Assembly (NCBI GenBank): GCA_032690845.1 | Contig: CM064427.1 | Location: 4,289,501-4,353,500, forward strand | Direction: 5' to 3' | DNA from: Eleusine coracana subsp. coracana | Taxonomy: Eukaryota > Streptophyta > Magnoliopsida > Poales > Poaceae | Length of the DNA stretch: 64,000 nucleotides | In this document: positions 35,588 through 47,797 of the stretch, piece after piece | Numbering within the stretch: the first letter of the stretch is position 1 | How the letters are laid out: the number at the start of each line of letters is the position of its first letter | Notes under the pieces: model-generated | The model's input: the letters and a program-made list of their open reading frames with translations, nothing else | What the model was told of the DNA's origin: nothing | Databases searched by the model: none | Translations under genes and position numbers: made by a program

Positions 35588-35766
35588 TGATAGCAACGTC
35601 TGCTACAATGCCGTGGTTTTATGGGGGAACAGGAGAGGAAGAGGAACGAGAAGTAGTAGCTGGGGAGATGATACGAGGAAGGAAAAGGCGGGAAGGTGGC
35701 TGCCTAACTGCAGTTGAAACTTGAACAGAGAGGCTGCGGATAGCTTTGGCGCCAAAGGTTTGACTT
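35588..35766 (-). promoter_or_regulatory. Promoter blocks with 12-bp palindrome and W-box
   Basis: TGATAGCAACGTCTGCTACA (35588), GCCTAACTGC (about 35702), the perfect palindrome TTTGGCGCCAAA (35745-35756) and TTTGACTTTGC (W-box core at 35760-35764) occur in the same order as at the neighbouring kinase. A CATAAAACC segment (read on the minus strand, about 35615) could serve as a TATA-like element. Confidence 0.55.
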
Positions 35767-35989
35767 TGCTTTGGTTGTTGCACGCGCATGGCCTTGTGAT
35801 TGATCTAATCAACCAGAGATCTGTTTCACACAGTTGGCACCATACAAGTGTAGATTAGTTTGGGGTTATCCCCGAAGTCACGTGTCAAATTATTATGAGT
35901 TCTCTTCATCAAGAAGTAAATGTCCAAACTAGGATCTTAGTTCTCGCTAGGCATCTTGATTTATATCTTGAACCTTTCTTTTTTGTTGA

Positions 35990-36505
35990 ATTAGCACATA
36001 TGCAAACATTCAGATATACGCACAAGTACCCACCCATATAAACACACACACATACATCCTACCCTATGAGCACCTCTAAAATATTGAGTCAGCTTGATTT
36101 TGATATTAACAAAGTCACCATATGTGTCTCTCGTTGTTGACAGAGATGTTGTCTTCCACTAAAAGAATAGGATTGTAAATGCATCACTATGTCAAATCTA
36201 GTATTTAAACCCAAAGTTTGGTTCCATCAGACCTACTCCCTCTTTCAAGAATAAGTGTTGTTTTAGATTTACTCAAAGTCAAACTGTTTCAAATTTGATT
36301 TAGTTTCTAGAAAAAAGTTATAAATTTTAGAAGATCAAATTAGTATCATTAGATTTGTCTTAAAATTATCTTTCATAATATACTTATTTCATGTCATAGA
36401 TATTGATAATTTTATCTATAAAAATAGTCAAACTTAATTTTCATTGACTTTGACAAATCCTAAAACTAGGACGGAGGGAGTAAGTAACTGAGCTATGTTC
36501 AATTT
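35990..36505 (-). mobile_element. SINE interrupted by a Stowaway MITE
   Basis: On the minus strand CATAGCTCAGTTACTTA and GGGTTTAAATACTAG are A- and B-box-like, separated now by the MITE at 36236-36480. Removing the MITE and one TA copy gives a continuous SINE of about 260 bp, like the copy at 26.0-26.3 kb. Confidence 0.55.
36236..36480 (+). mobile_element. Stowaway MITE nested in a SINE
   Basis: CTCCCTCTTTCAAGAATAAG at the left and CTAGGACGGAGGGAG at the right are inverted, with TA directly outside both (36234-36235 and 36481-36482). It is 245 bp, AT-rich and non-coding. Confidence 0.8.
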
Positions 36506-37088
36506 GTGATTTCTATCTTGAATTGATAATGTTAACAATATTGTTGTGGGTAAATGAATAAAGATACCCTTTTAAGGTAAACATATCGCCACATCAGGCT
36601 GGGAGAGAGAAAATTAATTATACTCCATTAGTTATCGTTTTATGTTACGAGAGAGAAACTTAGCTCGCCCGATGTCAATCAAAATAGATTGAAGGTAACA
36701 GCTAATTTGATAGAGCAATTAGAAATCACTATGATAGTCAGACAAAAAGGTATTAAATTTTAGGGCTTTATGGATATTGAGTTGTCTACATATTAGACAA
36801 AATAAAGCATGTCAAATTCACCTCATAAAGAATAGAATTTTGACATTTAGAATAAGAAAAAAAATTGAAATTACTACATGAGTTCATTAGCAAACTACAT
36901 AGGAGTAATAATAATCTACATCAAATAGACTCATAAACTCTTAACTTTTGAAATGAAAAATAAATGAATACTATTAGTTGTGTGCATATTGGAGACTATA
37001 AAGTAAAAAGAGTTCACGAACCAATTTAGTAAAATACATAATAATTAGAGTGCACATCAAATATGATCTCTGAAAATGTGAAATTCTT
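36506..37088. other. AT-rich spacer
   Basis: Nothing recognised. Confidence 0.3.
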
Positions 37089-37250
37089 GGAACTAAGCTT
37101 GCCCAGTTGGCTAGAGGGGAGGTGTGGGAATGCACGCCTAGCCATCTAGGTTCTAGCCGCCACAATCTTGAATTTTGAATGCCTATTTTCTGGTCCTTTT
37201 CTTCTCCTTAATGAAAAAACATCTAGTCCTCCTAGGTTGGGTCTCTATTT
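37089..37250 (+). mobile_element. tRNA-derived SINE, second family
   Basis: GCTTGCCCAGTTGGCTAGAG (A-box region) and AGGTTCTAGCC (B-box-like) are followed by a tail TTCTCCTTAATGAAAAAACA and TCCTCCTAGGTT. The copy at 44.5 kb ends in the same way. Confidence 0.6.
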
Positions 37251-40114
37251 TTTTAAAAAAAATATGAAATTCTAAAAAGCAACCTAAAACAATAAAAATA
37301 TAGGTAAGATATGTGTTGTCATTTTTTTAGGGCAAAGAGAGATGTGTTGTCAGTGAAATGGTTTTTTTGTTGCATAATCAATAAAGCTATATGAACTCTT
37401 GTTCGCACAATTAGCATGGGTTCGTCTTGCCAGTTACTTCAGTTGACTAATGGTAATAATGATATCACCAAGTTGGGTCACATTCAATAGCACACGCAAT
37501 GTTTCAGAAACCACTAGTCGACTCAAGAGAAGTCCTATACGAGTGTTAAATTAAAGCGTGCGCACATGATCTGTGGATGACGAGTCGGATTTGGGTGGGA
37601 TTAAGCCCTAACACGCGTGCTATTAGAGCCGATAAAACAATGATTTGCAGCCAGGAGGAAGTCACAATCTGCTAGTATACGGTACGTTTCCATCTCCTGT
37701 TTTTTGTCTTGCTAGTACTACATACGTCATCACTGGTGTTGCGGTGTGATGTGGCGACTCGTTGCTACGAGATCACTACTGGAATACTGGTGCGGTTGGG
37801 GAGGCTTGTCTGCTCCGATAGTGACTCGGACACGATCACACGACATGCAAAGCTACTGGCCGTCAGGTCATCACAGAATCAGGAACCGAAAGCTACGACT
37901 CGTAGCCTACGAGTCACTTCAACTCTGCAAGCAAAGTCGTGTGACGTGATCCTATGAGGAGGCACAGCAAAAGTGGCAAAGGAAGCTGTCACTTGTGGGG
38001 AACCCATTGACACGTGTCGTCGAACTGTCGAGGGAACGGTTAACACGCACGCTAAGCATAGTAAAAGGAACATAAATAAGTGGTACCGGTGAAATTATAG
38101 TCGCACCGGAGGTTCAGGTCGCTGCTCTTCGCGGATAATCCATTCTGATGATCGAACATTAGATGTTTCTGGTTTTGCATTTGGGTCCATGAATTTACCT
38201 CCGTTCCTGCAACATGGTACACCGTCACAGTGAGGGTGCTAGATTTTCACTGAATATCCATTAAAACAGGATACCGAGGATCACTACTGGAACAAGCATC
38301 TTTATGCAGCAAAATTGCATAAAAGAACGGTGCCTTCGAGTCGTAAGTTGTAACTTAGTCAATTGAGGTAACATGTCAGCACATCTATAATCTTAGACTA
38401 GGTGTGCCCACAGCCCCACCACCACGCAGGATGTCAAGTTTACAATAGGAGGGATTGGTGTTGACTCGAAAGCAAGGCTATACAATATTTACAGAGGCTA
38501 GAAAATGACCGCCGAAAAGTTACTTGAGTGGAAGGCGAATTGGTCTCGGAGATGTGAGGACCAGACTTGCATTCCAAATGCTTGACAGAATGATAGTAAC
38601 AAGCATGGGAAAATATCATAGCTAGTAATAATGAAACGACTTGTTTTGTGACAAAGTAATGAATTTTCAAAATTAATTATCTACGGCAGTATAGGGACTT
38701 AAATGGACAGCCACAACAAGATACCACATATTAAATTACAAGTGTTTTTAGTTTGTCCAGTGCTGACAACACAAATTCTCAACTAAGTATCTGCATTTTT
38801 TTTTTTAAAATCCAGCAGCTTTCTGATCCACCATTGGAGGATTATGAATTTGAGTGCAGGTATTCTTACTCGTAATTTGAATTAGCAAAGCTCTCGCTGT
38901 CTTTTTTTCTGTTTGGTGGGCAGGAGACACAAAGGAAAAATAGCTAACGAGTAGGGTTTGTCTTGTTTGTTATTATGCTCCTTGCCACTAAACCATACAA
39001 ACAAGTACTCAAGTTAAAAGTACACAAATGCTTAGTGCTTCCTCTGCAAACGGACCATCAAAAGGAGCATCATTTGTCACATGCATGACTAATAGGAAAA
39101 AAAAAGGAAGGATGGTAAAAGATAAAGCGGAAGACTCTGCTTTGGCTTTTTCCTCGGTGGTGGATGAGGATGATAATGTTTCAATAAGTGGTAAATAGAA
39201 CCTGAAGAGATAATATCTATAAACACGTGGGATAAGGTATTTGTACCTTATATCAAGAACTACAGTATCTGTTTCTCGGGAAAGGACCTGTGAAAACTGA
39301 CGAGCTGTTCATCTGCAAAAGGTGTCGTATTGCAAATTTTACTACTAATGCCTGTGAATATGAAAATACATTACACATAACAGAATAAAATAACAGTGAT
39401 AATTTTTCTACAGGGAGTAAATCAGAAATACTTTCAAGTGTCAAAATAGGATATACAATTAAGAAGCAACAATTCTTATCAAGATAATCACACTGACCGT
39501 CCAGGTCATCAGACCATCACCATACGTAGCATTATCAAAAGGATCCAAAAAAAAGTTTCAGGATGAATAGATAATAGGGTTATCAAGGTATACCTCCACT
39601 TAAGTGTTTTCCACAAGTTATAGTTTCATGTGCCCACTCTGTGCACCAGTGCAGACTCCTCAGAACCAGCAGGAGTCAGGAACCATGAGGGCATCTGGCA
39701 CAAATGATACAGCTCACAGATGCAAGTTTTCATAATTATCCAAGTCCGGATCATTACACAAACATCAGAAATAACATTTGGTGCACAAAAATCATCGTGA
39801 TAGAATGTTTTCATACTGTAATGTTGATACGAAATTATTTTCAGGCTCACATTGACGTCAATGTGCAGTCAGTTCGTGGCAACAAAAACTATTCCACAAT
39901 TTTGTCCCCTGTTTCCTTGAGGGGATATGGCACCAACTCCAACAAAGCTATAATTTGGTAACTGGCACCAGCTACTCTGAAAAATAAACTGCAGTTGCAA
40001 TCCGTGTATAGTACAAGTTGCAGAACAAGTGGAATGTGAACTAGTGTCTGCCTTAGTTGAGCTAGAATTTCGTGATAGTGCATCTCTTAAACCATAGAAG
40101 TACAGGACTACATA
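37251..40114. other. Spacer with a short perfect hairpin
   Basis: No gene supported. A GC-richer stretch at 37700-38060 includes the perfect palindrome GACTCGTAG-C-CTACGAGTC (37897-37915) and a related GACTCGTTGCTACGAG (about 37755). CACTACTGGAA occurs twice (about 37767 and 38283) in the same orientation. Its origin is unclear, possibly a decayed DNA transposon. Confidence 0.4.
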
Positions 40115-43100
40115 TTACATATCACTGTGCATATTGGATTGCACAGGCATGGGGCTCCCAGCCAAGAATGATTTGAAGAGTGTGAGAGCCTGTTTGGGCC
40201 GATGAAGAGGGACTTCATGACCTGCACCTCTCACGGTCACAAAAGTGAGCCCCTCGTACCCTTGGCTCCAGCCACCAACCTGTTTGAACACAAAAGAAAT
40301 CAGAAACAAGGAATGAAGGTACAATACGCAAATGAGGAGCATATTTTTAACATTCAACTAAAAGCAGATGATATCAAGAATTTCTAGTTATAGAAGCCCA
40401 TGACTTAAGAAACTATAAAATAACACGGATTTCCAACATGAATTCCAGTCTGACCAAGGAGGTGAAGTAGATGACAACATGACATACAGGCTTCTACAGA
40501 AATAAAACTGTGTGCTTTGACGTAATGGACTCAATGAAACCTTAGAAAACCATGTACGTCTGAACAAAATGTGAATTGAAAACCTTACAAGTACCAAATA
40601 CATATTGGGAGTCTTGTCTATCCCAGGAGAAAGAGTTCTACACCCTACACCCAGTGGTTCTATTCGCAATCATTATTTCCCATAAAATATCAGTATTTAA
40701 GTAATATGAAAGAGACAATTCGGGAATAATTGCTATTAGAACTTATGGAATCGAAACTAAAATGAGATCTCCAATGTGAATATAAATCATTCACGAATCA
40801 TTCAGCATTATTTTTTCTCTCTTTTTGTTTCTTTTCTCCCTTTTTTTCAAAGGATGGATATCACAATTGTGATGACAAGGATTCGAAGGATGAATAGGTT
40901 CAGTGTTGAGGCAAATCTGAAACATGCTAAATAGGCACATACAGAAAGAACAATTATGCATAAACAACCCAGAAAATTGAGCATGCATATCATTAAGCAG
41001 CCACTAATACTGAACCCAATCTTCAGTGAAAAAGTTACCTACCTCACCATCATCATCATACCAAGCATGCCAAGGAGTTACTGTTGGAAGCTTGAGAGCA
41101 TCAACACTATATCTAGTTGATGTAACTGGAATCACTGCAACCGTATCTCCACTGGATAAAGTTTAAACAAAATAACAATTAGAACAAAAATAGCATCCCT
41201 ATCCTTGTCTAATATCTATGTAATACTGTCTTTTATGAATTTTAAGGTAAATATTTTGTGTTATATATATACACACATTAAGATTCAGGTAAACAAAACA
41301 TTCCAATCCTTAACTATCACCCCTGAAAGAAGTAACACCTCTTTGTTACGTATATTGTTAATTGGACAAAAGGTACTAACAGTTGAACTAAGTTACACAT
41401 ATGTAAAATAAATCTATATCCAACTTCCTGGAGTCACAGCATATTAGCTGCATCTCAAATGCTGCAAAGTAATAGATGCCGAATTTTGTGCCAAGAGACC
41501 AATAAATTTCAAAACTTTGAGGAACATAATTTTGAACACTCTTTGTGCGGATAGAAGCACTCTTTCAAAAGGTCATAGAAGAAGGAATCACCTGAATACC
41601 CATATACGGAGTCCATACTGCATAAGTTCATGATAGATATGCAGCACAGATCTTTCACAATCCCCCCAATGAGTATTAACAACTTCGCTGTGGAGAATGT
41701 CAACTCAAAACGTTAGAAAAACAACAGCAAAAACATGTATGCTGCTATGTGTGTCTTTTATGTCATAGACATTCATGTCTCACAATTTAGTTACTATGAA
41801 ATAACCTTGAGAAATGAAAAGTTCAATTCCAGTACAGTAATGCATTTCATCATATTAAAAAGCATAAACATGTAGAAATATAATTTCCAGGACAATCATC
41901 AAGATCCATATATTCTTGTTGCAGTAGCAAGATGCCAAGATGAAGAAATATACATCATGAAGAGGGAATCAAATTAATCATCTGTCAGCAAAAATAGTAC
42001 AGCCACATCTACAGAAAGATAATAGCCATATCAAGAAGGCTGTGAACAACTAAGCTGAATTACTTGTTAATACAATAACAACAACAACAAAGCCTTTTAG
42101 TCCCAAGCAAGTTGGGGTAGGCTAGAGATGAACCCGCAAGAATCAGCAATAAGAAAGTGAAAGAATATAAAAGAGAAAGAGAACAGTAAAGGAAAGGAAG
42201 GGGGGGGGGGGGGATAATAGATAAAACGGTTATGTAATTGCTTGTTAATACATCAATAGCATACCAGAATTCAATATGTCAGAGTAATGACTATCCAACA
42301 TGTCAAAATATGATAATCAGAGTTACCTGCAGGTCTCCCATTTTGATTTGCTAATGACTGGATTAACGTGAAGTGCCTTCTGAACCTCAGGTAGGTTGAA
42401 GTATACAATCGAATGCTTTTCAGTGCATGGATCATACTGCTCCCCCATTTTCCCAACCGACTATTAAAAGACATCACCATGAATCAGATAAAAAGAATAC
42501 ATGTGAAACTGCCATATCATAAGTGATAAGAGTTCAAATGCCATGAGCACTCATTTGCACAGTTGCACACAGAATTAACAATGCATATAAGGTTTCACAA
42601 TTCAGATTTAAACTCCAGACCCTAGCCAGAACAAGATGTCAAATGGAGTCCAATGAATTCCCAAAGCTCCCAAAGGAACTTCCACTTTGTCATGTTCTTT
42701 TACAGATGTCTTATTCTTAACATCCTCCCTCACCTCACACTAATAGTGTTCCTGGCAATCCATTTATTAAGAAAAACAACCGTTTGAACATGGTGTGTAT
42801 AAAACTGCAACCTTACTTTTAAATGTTTGGAGGATGGTAATCATGCAACTTAGTTAGAGATGCATATGCAGCTGGGTCAAAAATGCAAAGATATAAGGTA
42901 AAAAACTCAAACTAAATTAGGTAATTTGGCTTGAATTTCAGAGTTCGAAAACATACATGTAGCCTTTTCATCACTTTATTCTTTGAAGCAGCAAAAGATG
43001 CATGACAAGTCGGTGTGAATATGCTGTACGAATCAATATTCCCAGCTTCAGCACTAGCAATATCAAGAATCTTCTCACATTGTGGAGATGTATGCACAAA

Positions 43101-46100
43101 GGACTGAAAGTCGCAGAAAACATTCAGAAGCTTGTATGTTTGATCGGAGATAAGGCCGGTGGTCCACATGAATTGAAATATTCCATAGTGGTCATGGAAA
43201 TCATCCATCAGAGAATTCCCTACCTGCATGAAATGGCATCAAATATTTGAAAAGGGGCTAAAAGTTTTGACTCCTGGTTATAGGTTATCTGTAACATATA
43301 ATCATATACTGAGTTCACAACACATCTCCCTGTAAATGTTACCAGTTATGGTCATTTGATGATTTATACTTATACATTTGACCTCCATTGATATGAAGAT
43401 ACAAGAACATAAATTTTGACAAAAAAAAAATATAAGTTCTGTTCACTGCAAATGATATATACCAGATGCATTACACTTGATTTGGAGGTAAAAAACTTCA
43501 GGGTGATTGCAGAAAACGACATAGGTCATAAAGGTCAACAAAATTGCAATTATAAACATGAGGATAAACAATGGTTTTGGGCCTTCAGAAAAAAAAAACC
43601 CATATCCTTGAATTATCAAAATACATGATGAAGTTGAAGAAATAACGGCAGAATTACAAAAACCATACCATGTAACCCTTTAGATTAAGTGATTTGTCAC
43701 CGGTAGCCTCATGGTGCCTCTTTATGGCTTGAGCCAATTGAGGAACGTAGTGACCTAAACCAAATGAGAGTTCCATCAAAATACTATTTTCTTTCAAGGG
43801 GGGCAATAGAAATTTGAAGGATTGAAATATCACCAAAGAGCTGTCCATGGATACGAGAGCATGCAAATTAACAATCCATGACCCAGAACCATGACTTAGG
43901 CTATTGGCCCCTCTGAACTTTATTACTACAAGTATATTGTCTATTACTTTTGTTTCTGTTTCTTCCTTTTAACCTATCGTCCTCCATGTGTTCCCCTCTT
44001 GCTAGTTCTTAGAGCATATCCAGCAGGGCCCCTAAACAAGGCCCCTACTCTATTTTTCCATGCCAAGGCAAAAAATCAACTCCAGCAGGGGCCTCTACTT
44101 GGGCTCCTATTTTTCATGTCCTCCCAAATTTCACCCTCAAGCCCCCAAGAATGGGAGCCTCCTATTCACGCTCTCAAACATGGGTCCCACTATTTTTTTT
44201 TTCTTTTTCACTGTTTTTTGGGGTCGCTAACATGTGGACCCATCTGCAAGAAGAAAGGATGGGGGCTTTGATTTGGGTGGTCCTGGTGGAGTTGGAAACA
44301 AAATTTGGGTAGGGAAAAATAGGAGCTAGCCCCTATTTGAGAGTAAGGGCCTGGTTTAGGTAGTTGCACTGGAGTTGCTCTTATGGGTTTCATCTGTAGC
44401 CTGCCCCAGCTTGCTTGCGATTAAAAGGCTTTTTTGTTCTTGTTTCAAAAGAGTAAAAAGGTTGAAGATATATAAAAAGTGGAAGCAGGAACTGAGCCTA
44501 GCTCAGTTGGTTGAGGGAGTTGATGTATACCCTGACCACCTACGTTCAAGTTCGCTGAAAGGCAATTTTTTGTGCCTATTTCTTCTTAATTAAAAGCCCC
44601 CTGGTCCTCCTAGGTTGATAAAATTTCCTTTATATAAAAATCAAAAACAGAACTTCGTTGAAGAAATCCACTGACCAGCATACTCTCTCCTGTCAAATAA
44701 AATTCACGACCCTTGTATTGCGGAAATCGTTCAAGCCACTTCAGTAAAAACGCCAATGAGTCTTTAGCTGTAAAAGATTGAAAGTATGAGTGAGCAAAGT
44801 CTATAAGTACATTTAGGGACTAGGGATCTCATAAGATAGTAATACCAGTTCTCGCGTCCCCATTTGTCAAAACATCATCAGAGGTGTTCGAATATGAATA
44901 ACCAACACCAACCGGTGAATCAAGGAACAATATATTTGCAACTGCAAAATTAGAGTAAATTTGTCATTCAAATATGAAGGAGTTTAATTAGTACTAGCAA
45001 CAACAACAAAGCTAGATTTTAATTATAATGTCAGAACTAATAAACTTAGCTGTCCAAAAGTAACACTTGCAGTTTCATGGAAAAAACAAAGACAGTTTGT
45101 GCAGATGAAACTAAAGCCTTATGTTGATATGATAATGAGAAATAATCCAAGGAGTTCAAGTCCCCAATAAAAAATAGGTATTATGAATTCAATAGTGAAG
45201 TTTCAGTTTGCAGACATCAGAGATGAAGTTAATTCCTCAACATTTAGAAGCAATAATTCGTACCAAGACAGCTGAGCTTACAGTTTAAGGATGGACAAAA
45301 TATCAGTTTACAGGTGAAACGTGTACAGGTTTGGTCTTTGCTTCTCCATTCTTTTGTCTATTCTTTTAGAGAAACATAAGCTCAACATTCAGATGTAAAA
45401 TTACAGCTAAGCGGATTTTATTCGTTATTATTTTCATTACCAGTTTGCAATCACCAATGCAGTGGCCCACTGGCAGACTAGAGGCTTACTTTTTAACCAG
45501 AATTTTACTATTTATTAGTGCTAGCATATGCACCCAACAATCATTGTAGAACATAAATGTAAGTTAAAAAAGATAGCACCATATCAAAAAAATTAAAAAT
45601 TGGAGACAGTGGTATTGTTCATGAGTAAATGATCGGCGCTACCTTTGTTCCATGAATACGGATTCAGATGCACTCCCTTTCCATCAGCATTAACATGGAA
45701 AGGTCCCACCTCTTCTCCGGGCCCAAAGGCAATTGACGAGCATCCAGGCCCTGGAAGGTGACATGCAGTAATTTAACTATTTGAGTATCAATCAGATGAG
45801 GTTCAGTAAAGAGGTTAATACTACCCACATATACCCAAGCTAATGTTCATCAAATTTTTAGTGCCAACAACATGCATCCAGTAGAGTCACAGATATAACT
45901 GCTGCGGCAATCTCATAGTTAGGGACACCATTAACCAAATAAGCTATCACACAGGTGCTATTCGTAGTTAAAAGGTTCTCATCTTCTAGATTACGCCTTT
46001 CATGAAGCAAGATGCTCTAACTTTCAAGCCAATTACACAAATATATCGTTCCCAAATCCCAAGAGGAATGAAACGGCACCCTTGCAACTGCATACCACAC

Positions 46101-46629
46101 AAACAGCATTCTCAGTTTCCACTTTTCCCCAAGGTAAAGCTGAAGCCTTCAGATATCTCCAACTCCCCAATGATGCAACACATACAGTCCAATATATCAC
46201 AAATTTGTTAACACCAATCATGGATCATACACATCCTAGCAACGATTGACGCCTACGTAGCTACATCTCCATAAATTACCCCTCAATAACCAACAATTGA
46301 CAGTCAACACCAAACATATGACGCGCGGCGCGGGGGTGGGGCACCTTACCTCCGTTGAGCCAGAGCACGAGAGGTTTGGACGCCGGGTCCTCCGCGGCCT
46401 CGAAGAACCAGTAGAAGAGCGCGGCGCCACGCTGCTCGCTGACGGTGACGTAACCCGCGTAGTGCGCGAAGCTGGGGTTGAAGGGTTGGCCCGGCACGCG
46501 CGGCACCAGGTCTCGCTCCTGCTCCCCGCGCCACGCCTCCTCCTCGGCGAAGACGGCGGCGGGCACCACGAGGAGGAGGAGGCCGGCGACAGCGACGGCG
46601 TGGAGGAGGGATCGGGGGCCGCTCGTCAT
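40115..46629 (-). CDS. Serine carboxypeptidase-like, active site damaged
   Basis: Secreted or vacuolar S10 peptidase family, trimming C-terminal residues or acting as acyltransferase. Ten exons (minus): 46350-46629, 45643-45750, 44846-44941, 44676-44767, 43669-43754, 42957-43223, 42327-42460, 41592-41687, 41043-41151, 40115-40279. The signal peptide is residues 1-27; WLNGGPGCSS (oxyanion) and GAGHEVP (catalytic His) are intact. Two lesions hit the triad. In exon 4 the GESYAG codons read GAGAGTATGCTG, one base short, so the normal donor at 44675 gives a frameshift at the nucleophile. An alternative donor GTATG at 44683 (exon end 44684) keeps frame but yields GES-HYV, dropping Tyr-Ala-Gly. In exon 9 GDTDAV is GDTVAV: the catalytic Asp is Val. 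With the alternative donor the protein is 474 aa. All other exons are well conserved, so this is a recent pseudogene, or sequence errors. Confidence 0.88.
42072..42140 (-). mobile_element. RTE-type LINE 3'-end relic
   Basis: AACAACAACAACAAAGCCTT followed by TTAGTCCCAAGCAAGTTGGG and GTAGGCTAGAGATGA is the reverse complement of the very common plant RTE 3' end with its (TTG)n tail. It lies in a carboxypeptidase intron. Confidence 0.55.
42200..42213 (+). repeat. Poly-G tract (14 G)
   Basis: A run of 14 G in an intron, preceded by AGGAAAGGAA. Such runs are prone to sequencing error and slippage. Confidence 0.9.
44012..44380. mobile_element. Tourist/Harbinger-like MITE in carboxypeptidase intron
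   Basis: GAGCATATCCAGCAGGG at 44012 and GCACTGGAGTTGCTC to 44380 are inverted, with TTA directly outside both (44009-44011 and 44381-44383). It is 369 bp and non-coding. Confidence 0.75.
44392..44455 (+). mobile_element. RTE-type LINE 3'-end relic
   Basis: GTAGCCTGCCCCAGCTTGCT followed by TGCGATTAAAAGGC and a T-rich tail matches the same RTE terminus as at 42.07 kb, in the opposite orientation and diverged. Confidence 0.45.
44480..44640 (+). mobile_element. tRNA-derived SINE in carboxypeptidase intron
   Basis: GAGCCTAGCTCAGTTGGTTG is a clear A box and CGTTCAAGTTC a B box. The tail TTCTTCTTAATTAAAAG then CCTCCTAGGTT matches the 37.1-kb copy. TATATAAAAA lies before the element (about 44470) and after it (about 44631), a likely target duplication. 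Confidence 0.65.
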
Positions 46630-47096
46630 CGCGGGCGATCGGCGCGAGGCGAGCACCGCGGGGGCCAGCAGTAGCAGTGGACTCCGGGTCGTGTGGGCCG
46701 TTGCGGTTGGTTTAAGCGAGAGGAACAGAGAGCACGGCAGCGTTGCAGTGGCGTGGGCACGAAGCGAAAGGGATGGACCAGTCCTCCTTCACGCACGCGA
46801 GCACGTCCTCTTCCGCCGTCTGGGGACGAGGCGGCGCTGCCACTCACGTGACAACATGCGGAGCCTGGATAAATCGTGTTTTTTTTCTCCTCAACGTTCA
46901 GTAAACATTTCTTTTTTCAAAAAAAAAATCAACAATCCTTTGTGTGTTCACCTGCCTGCCACGTGACTCGCCGAGCGTGAATATAACCCGTGAGTTTTAT
47001 TTCTTCACTGTTCAGCACATGTTATGGTCGCCCACCGAGGCACCTGCTGTGGTCTTGTTCGAATCAATGTTGTTTTCGATTTCAAAAGGACTGTTA
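46630..47096. other. 5' flank of the carboxypeptidase gene
   Basis: GC-rich near 46.7-46.85 kb, as expected for its promoter/leader; no other feature recognised. Confidence 0.4.
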
Positions 47097-47794
47097 GGCT
47101 GACTCCAATCAGGATAGCTATCTTGAAGAGGCAAATTAATTTTTGTCTAGCATCTATAGTAACTTTTGGAAGAGGCATATTCAGTATTCTTCAACAGCAA
47201 AGCTATTTTGAAGAGGCAAATGGCCTCTTGCTCGCCTCGCCTCGCATCGCCAGTGCCCGCGCCGCCGAGCTCCGTCCGCCGAAGTTCAAGCTCCATGCGT
47301 GGTCCACGCCGCCGAGGTCCGCCTACCGAGGTCCATGCCCGCGTCACTGAGCTCCGCCTGTCGAGGTCCGCCCGCTGAAGTTCGAACTCCGCATGTGGTC
47401 CGCTTCCGCGCCCGCGCCGCTGAGCTTCGCCCGCCGAAGTCCAAGCTTCGCTCGTGGTCCGCGCCGCCGAGCTCTGCATCTGTGCGAAGTCCGAGCTCCG
47501 ACCTCCCTCCGATGCTCCGCCAGCCGCCCCGCCGCTCGGGCGAACTCGGCTTTGGGGGTCGCCGCTCTCCTCCTTCCCGTCCGCGTCGTTAGTCCAGCTC
47601 CTCCGGTCGAGTTGCTCCTCCGGAACGACGCCGGCATTTTGCAATCGGAGGAGAGAGAATAGCCAAGTTTAGCTATCCTCTCTCCTCGGATGCAAAATAT
47701 ATCGCAGATGCATTCTCTGGTTAGAGAGGTTTATCTCATCTAATGTCTTTCGTATTGTATATTTATATTTGCATTGGTCTGATTAGAGTTAGTC
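47097..47794. mobile_element. Tourist-like element with GC-rich repetitive interior
   Basis: GGCTGACTCCAATCAGG at 47097 and, inverted, GACTAACTCTAATCAGACC at 47794 form the ends; TTA lies outside both (47094-47096 and 47795-47797). The outer parts are AT-rich, but 47220-47630 is about two-thirds GC and holds degenerate repeats of GCCGAGCTCCG-CCGCCGAAGT type at about 47260, 47350 and 47415. All frames there are Pro/Arg/Ser-rich and no protein is recognised. The interior might be captured genic sequence. Confidence 0.65.
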
Positions 47795-47797
47795 TTA

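Noticed and set aside
37764..38300. CACTA element suggested by two CACTACTGGAA sites
   Set aside because: Both sites are in the same orientation, with no inverted partner or 3-bp duplication.
44491..44560. tRNA gene suggested by A and B boxes
   Set aside because: No cloverleaf can be closed and the sequence continues into a SINE tail; same for 26.3 and 37.1 kb.
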